Below are positions 62,911 to 64,000 of a DNA stretch of 64,000 nucleotides, piece after piece. This DNA comes from Corbicula japonica (Eukaryota; Mollusca; Bivalvia; Venerida; Cyrenidae). The notes below the pieces were generated by a model. That model worked only from the letters and a program-made list of their open reading frames with translations. It did no database searches and was not told where the DNA came from. Numbering within the stretch: position 1 is the first letter of the stretch; each line of letters opens with the position of its first letter. The stretch is taken from positions 1 through 64,000 of the forward strand of contig JAZAYU010001141.1 in the NCBI GenBank assembly GCA_038501625.1. The letters run 5' to 3'. The position numbers were made by a program, and so were the translations under genes.

Positions 62911-64000
62911 GATTGTTTAACTTCTAAATATTGCTATAAGCCTGCCGGTCATATTGTTACCGGTGATCTTAATTTAATCAAAGACTCTAGAATTCGTAAT
63001 TTAATTTCTAAAGGTCCCAAATATAGAATATCATCCAAAATTGACTTTAATGCATGCCGTGCAGAAATTGCCGAGTCTTTGAACTTATTTTGCAATAAAT
63101 GGTGCAAAAGAGAACATGCCGAGCCTAATGCACTTTCTAACTGGAAAAAGCACATATTCAAAATAATTGACACCCGTATATCATTTTATGAAAGAAACAT
63201 TGCTTTATTACCACCTCGACCTCGTTTTAACTTTCGTCATTTGAAAAAAGGAATTCAAGACTTTCATAACAGATTTGTTTTAACACCTGCTGATAAGGCT
63301 TCTAAAAATGTAATTATAGTGTGACGAATACACTATATTAATATTCAAACTGAAGAACTGAACAGCACTAATGCTTATATACTGACTTCTTCATCTGAGA
63401 GTGATATTGTTACTGCACACACTCTACATATTACAAAATTTAGAATCAGTATTGAGCCGAAACAAGACAAAGTACCTACTATGTATTGGTTACCTAAAAT
63501 GCATAAAACACCGTATAAAGCAAGATTTATTGCTAACTCTAGTTCTTGCACTACTACTAAATTATCTGTGCTCTTAACATCTTGTCTTACAGCTATAAAA
63601 GAACACGTAATTAGGTATTGTGATAAGGTTTTTGAAACTTCTGGCAAAAATTTATTTTGGTCGATTAAGAATTCAAATGACGTTTTGAAAAAGCTTAAAT
63701 CAAATAATTATCGGGCGTTCTGTTTGTCTACTTACGATTTCTCAACATTATACACTTCACTCCCTCATAATTTAATAAGAGACAAACTAACCAGTCTCAT
63801 TGAAAAAACGTTTGCTAGAGAGAATAAAGCCTTCATCGCTTGTAATGAACATAGGGCATTTTTTACAGATGGTTCTTATGATAATTATACCTTATGGACT
63901 TGTCAAGACCTTATAGAGTCGCTAACTTTCTTACTAGATAATATTTATGTTAGATTCGGTACCTCTATTTATAAACAAGTAATAGGCATCCCAATGGGTA
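62911..64000 (+). pseudogene. Reverse transcriptase N-terminal and palm region, runs off the window
   Basis: One reading frame is open from 62911 to the right edge except for a TGA at 63322-63324, at a place where the family usually has Trp. Seen in order: PAGHIVTGDL, GPKYR, LTPADKASKNVIIV, YWLPKMHKTPYKARFIANSS, the palm A motif YDFSTLYTSLP with its catalytic Asp, and the B motif VIGIPMG at the last bases. The LPKxHK motif is known from Penelope-like elements, so that group is likely; endonuclease and the C motif lie outside. It is the same family as the fragment at 57917-58605. There is no clear start codon; a stop at 62908 bounds the frame. Confidence 0.8.

Overview
The window looks like nuclear DNA of a bivalve mollusc. 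It is AT-rich, has long introns with consensus GT...AG sites, and is packed with transposon debris. One piece is the (GTCC)n element with TGTCGCCCT ends that is common in bivalve genomes. Protein families expanded in lophotrochozoans are also present. The organism call is inference. All gene models below were spliced by hand from splice-site and phase agreement, with no transcript or homology search.

Three multi-exon genes lie on the minus strand. Gene 1 (17196 to 8013, six exons, 812 codons) ends in a trypsin-fold serine peptidase with an intact His/Asp/Ser triad and no visible signal peptide. Gene 2 (34163 to 24020, nine exons, 731 codons) is a string of CARD-like domains around a TRADD-N-like segment, behind a short Cys-rich start. 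All of its introns are phase 1, the mark of exon shuffling. Gene 3 (49079 to 44894, five small exons, about 179 codons, also all phase 1) is an unrecognised hydrophilic protein. Genes 1 and 2 together look like a death-fold adaptor beside an intracellular protease effector, in the style of the immune/apoptosis proteins described in lophotrochozoans. A frame-compatible splice between them is possible.

The rest is mobile and repetitive DNA. From left to right: a 2.4 kb non-autonomous LTR element with zinc-knuckle ORFs (2441-4849); a MITE with a tRNA-like insert next to a gene 1 exon (10396-10756); a 3.8 kb DNA transposon with a PHD-like and a 496-codon ORF, antisense inside intron 3 of gene 1 (11194-14990); a foldback hairpin (18732-18878); a MITE nested inside another MITE (22034-23181); an 812 bp element with TACGAGGG ends inside intron 5 of gene 2 (29487-30298); a 55-60 bp minisatellite that turns into a ~112 bp dimer (36767-38063); the (GTCC)n MITE (38676-39093); a 4.1 kb element with Tc1/mariner-like ends carrying a ~338 bp satellite in a three-unit higher-order array (49449-53517); a MITE split by a nested insertion (56681-59438) that holds two copies of a ~375 bp repeat, a reverse-transcriptase fragment with a mutated active site and an ATCGGA-rich array; an intact sister MITE (61656-62209); and the front half of a second reverse transcriptase of the same family running off the right edge (62911-64000).
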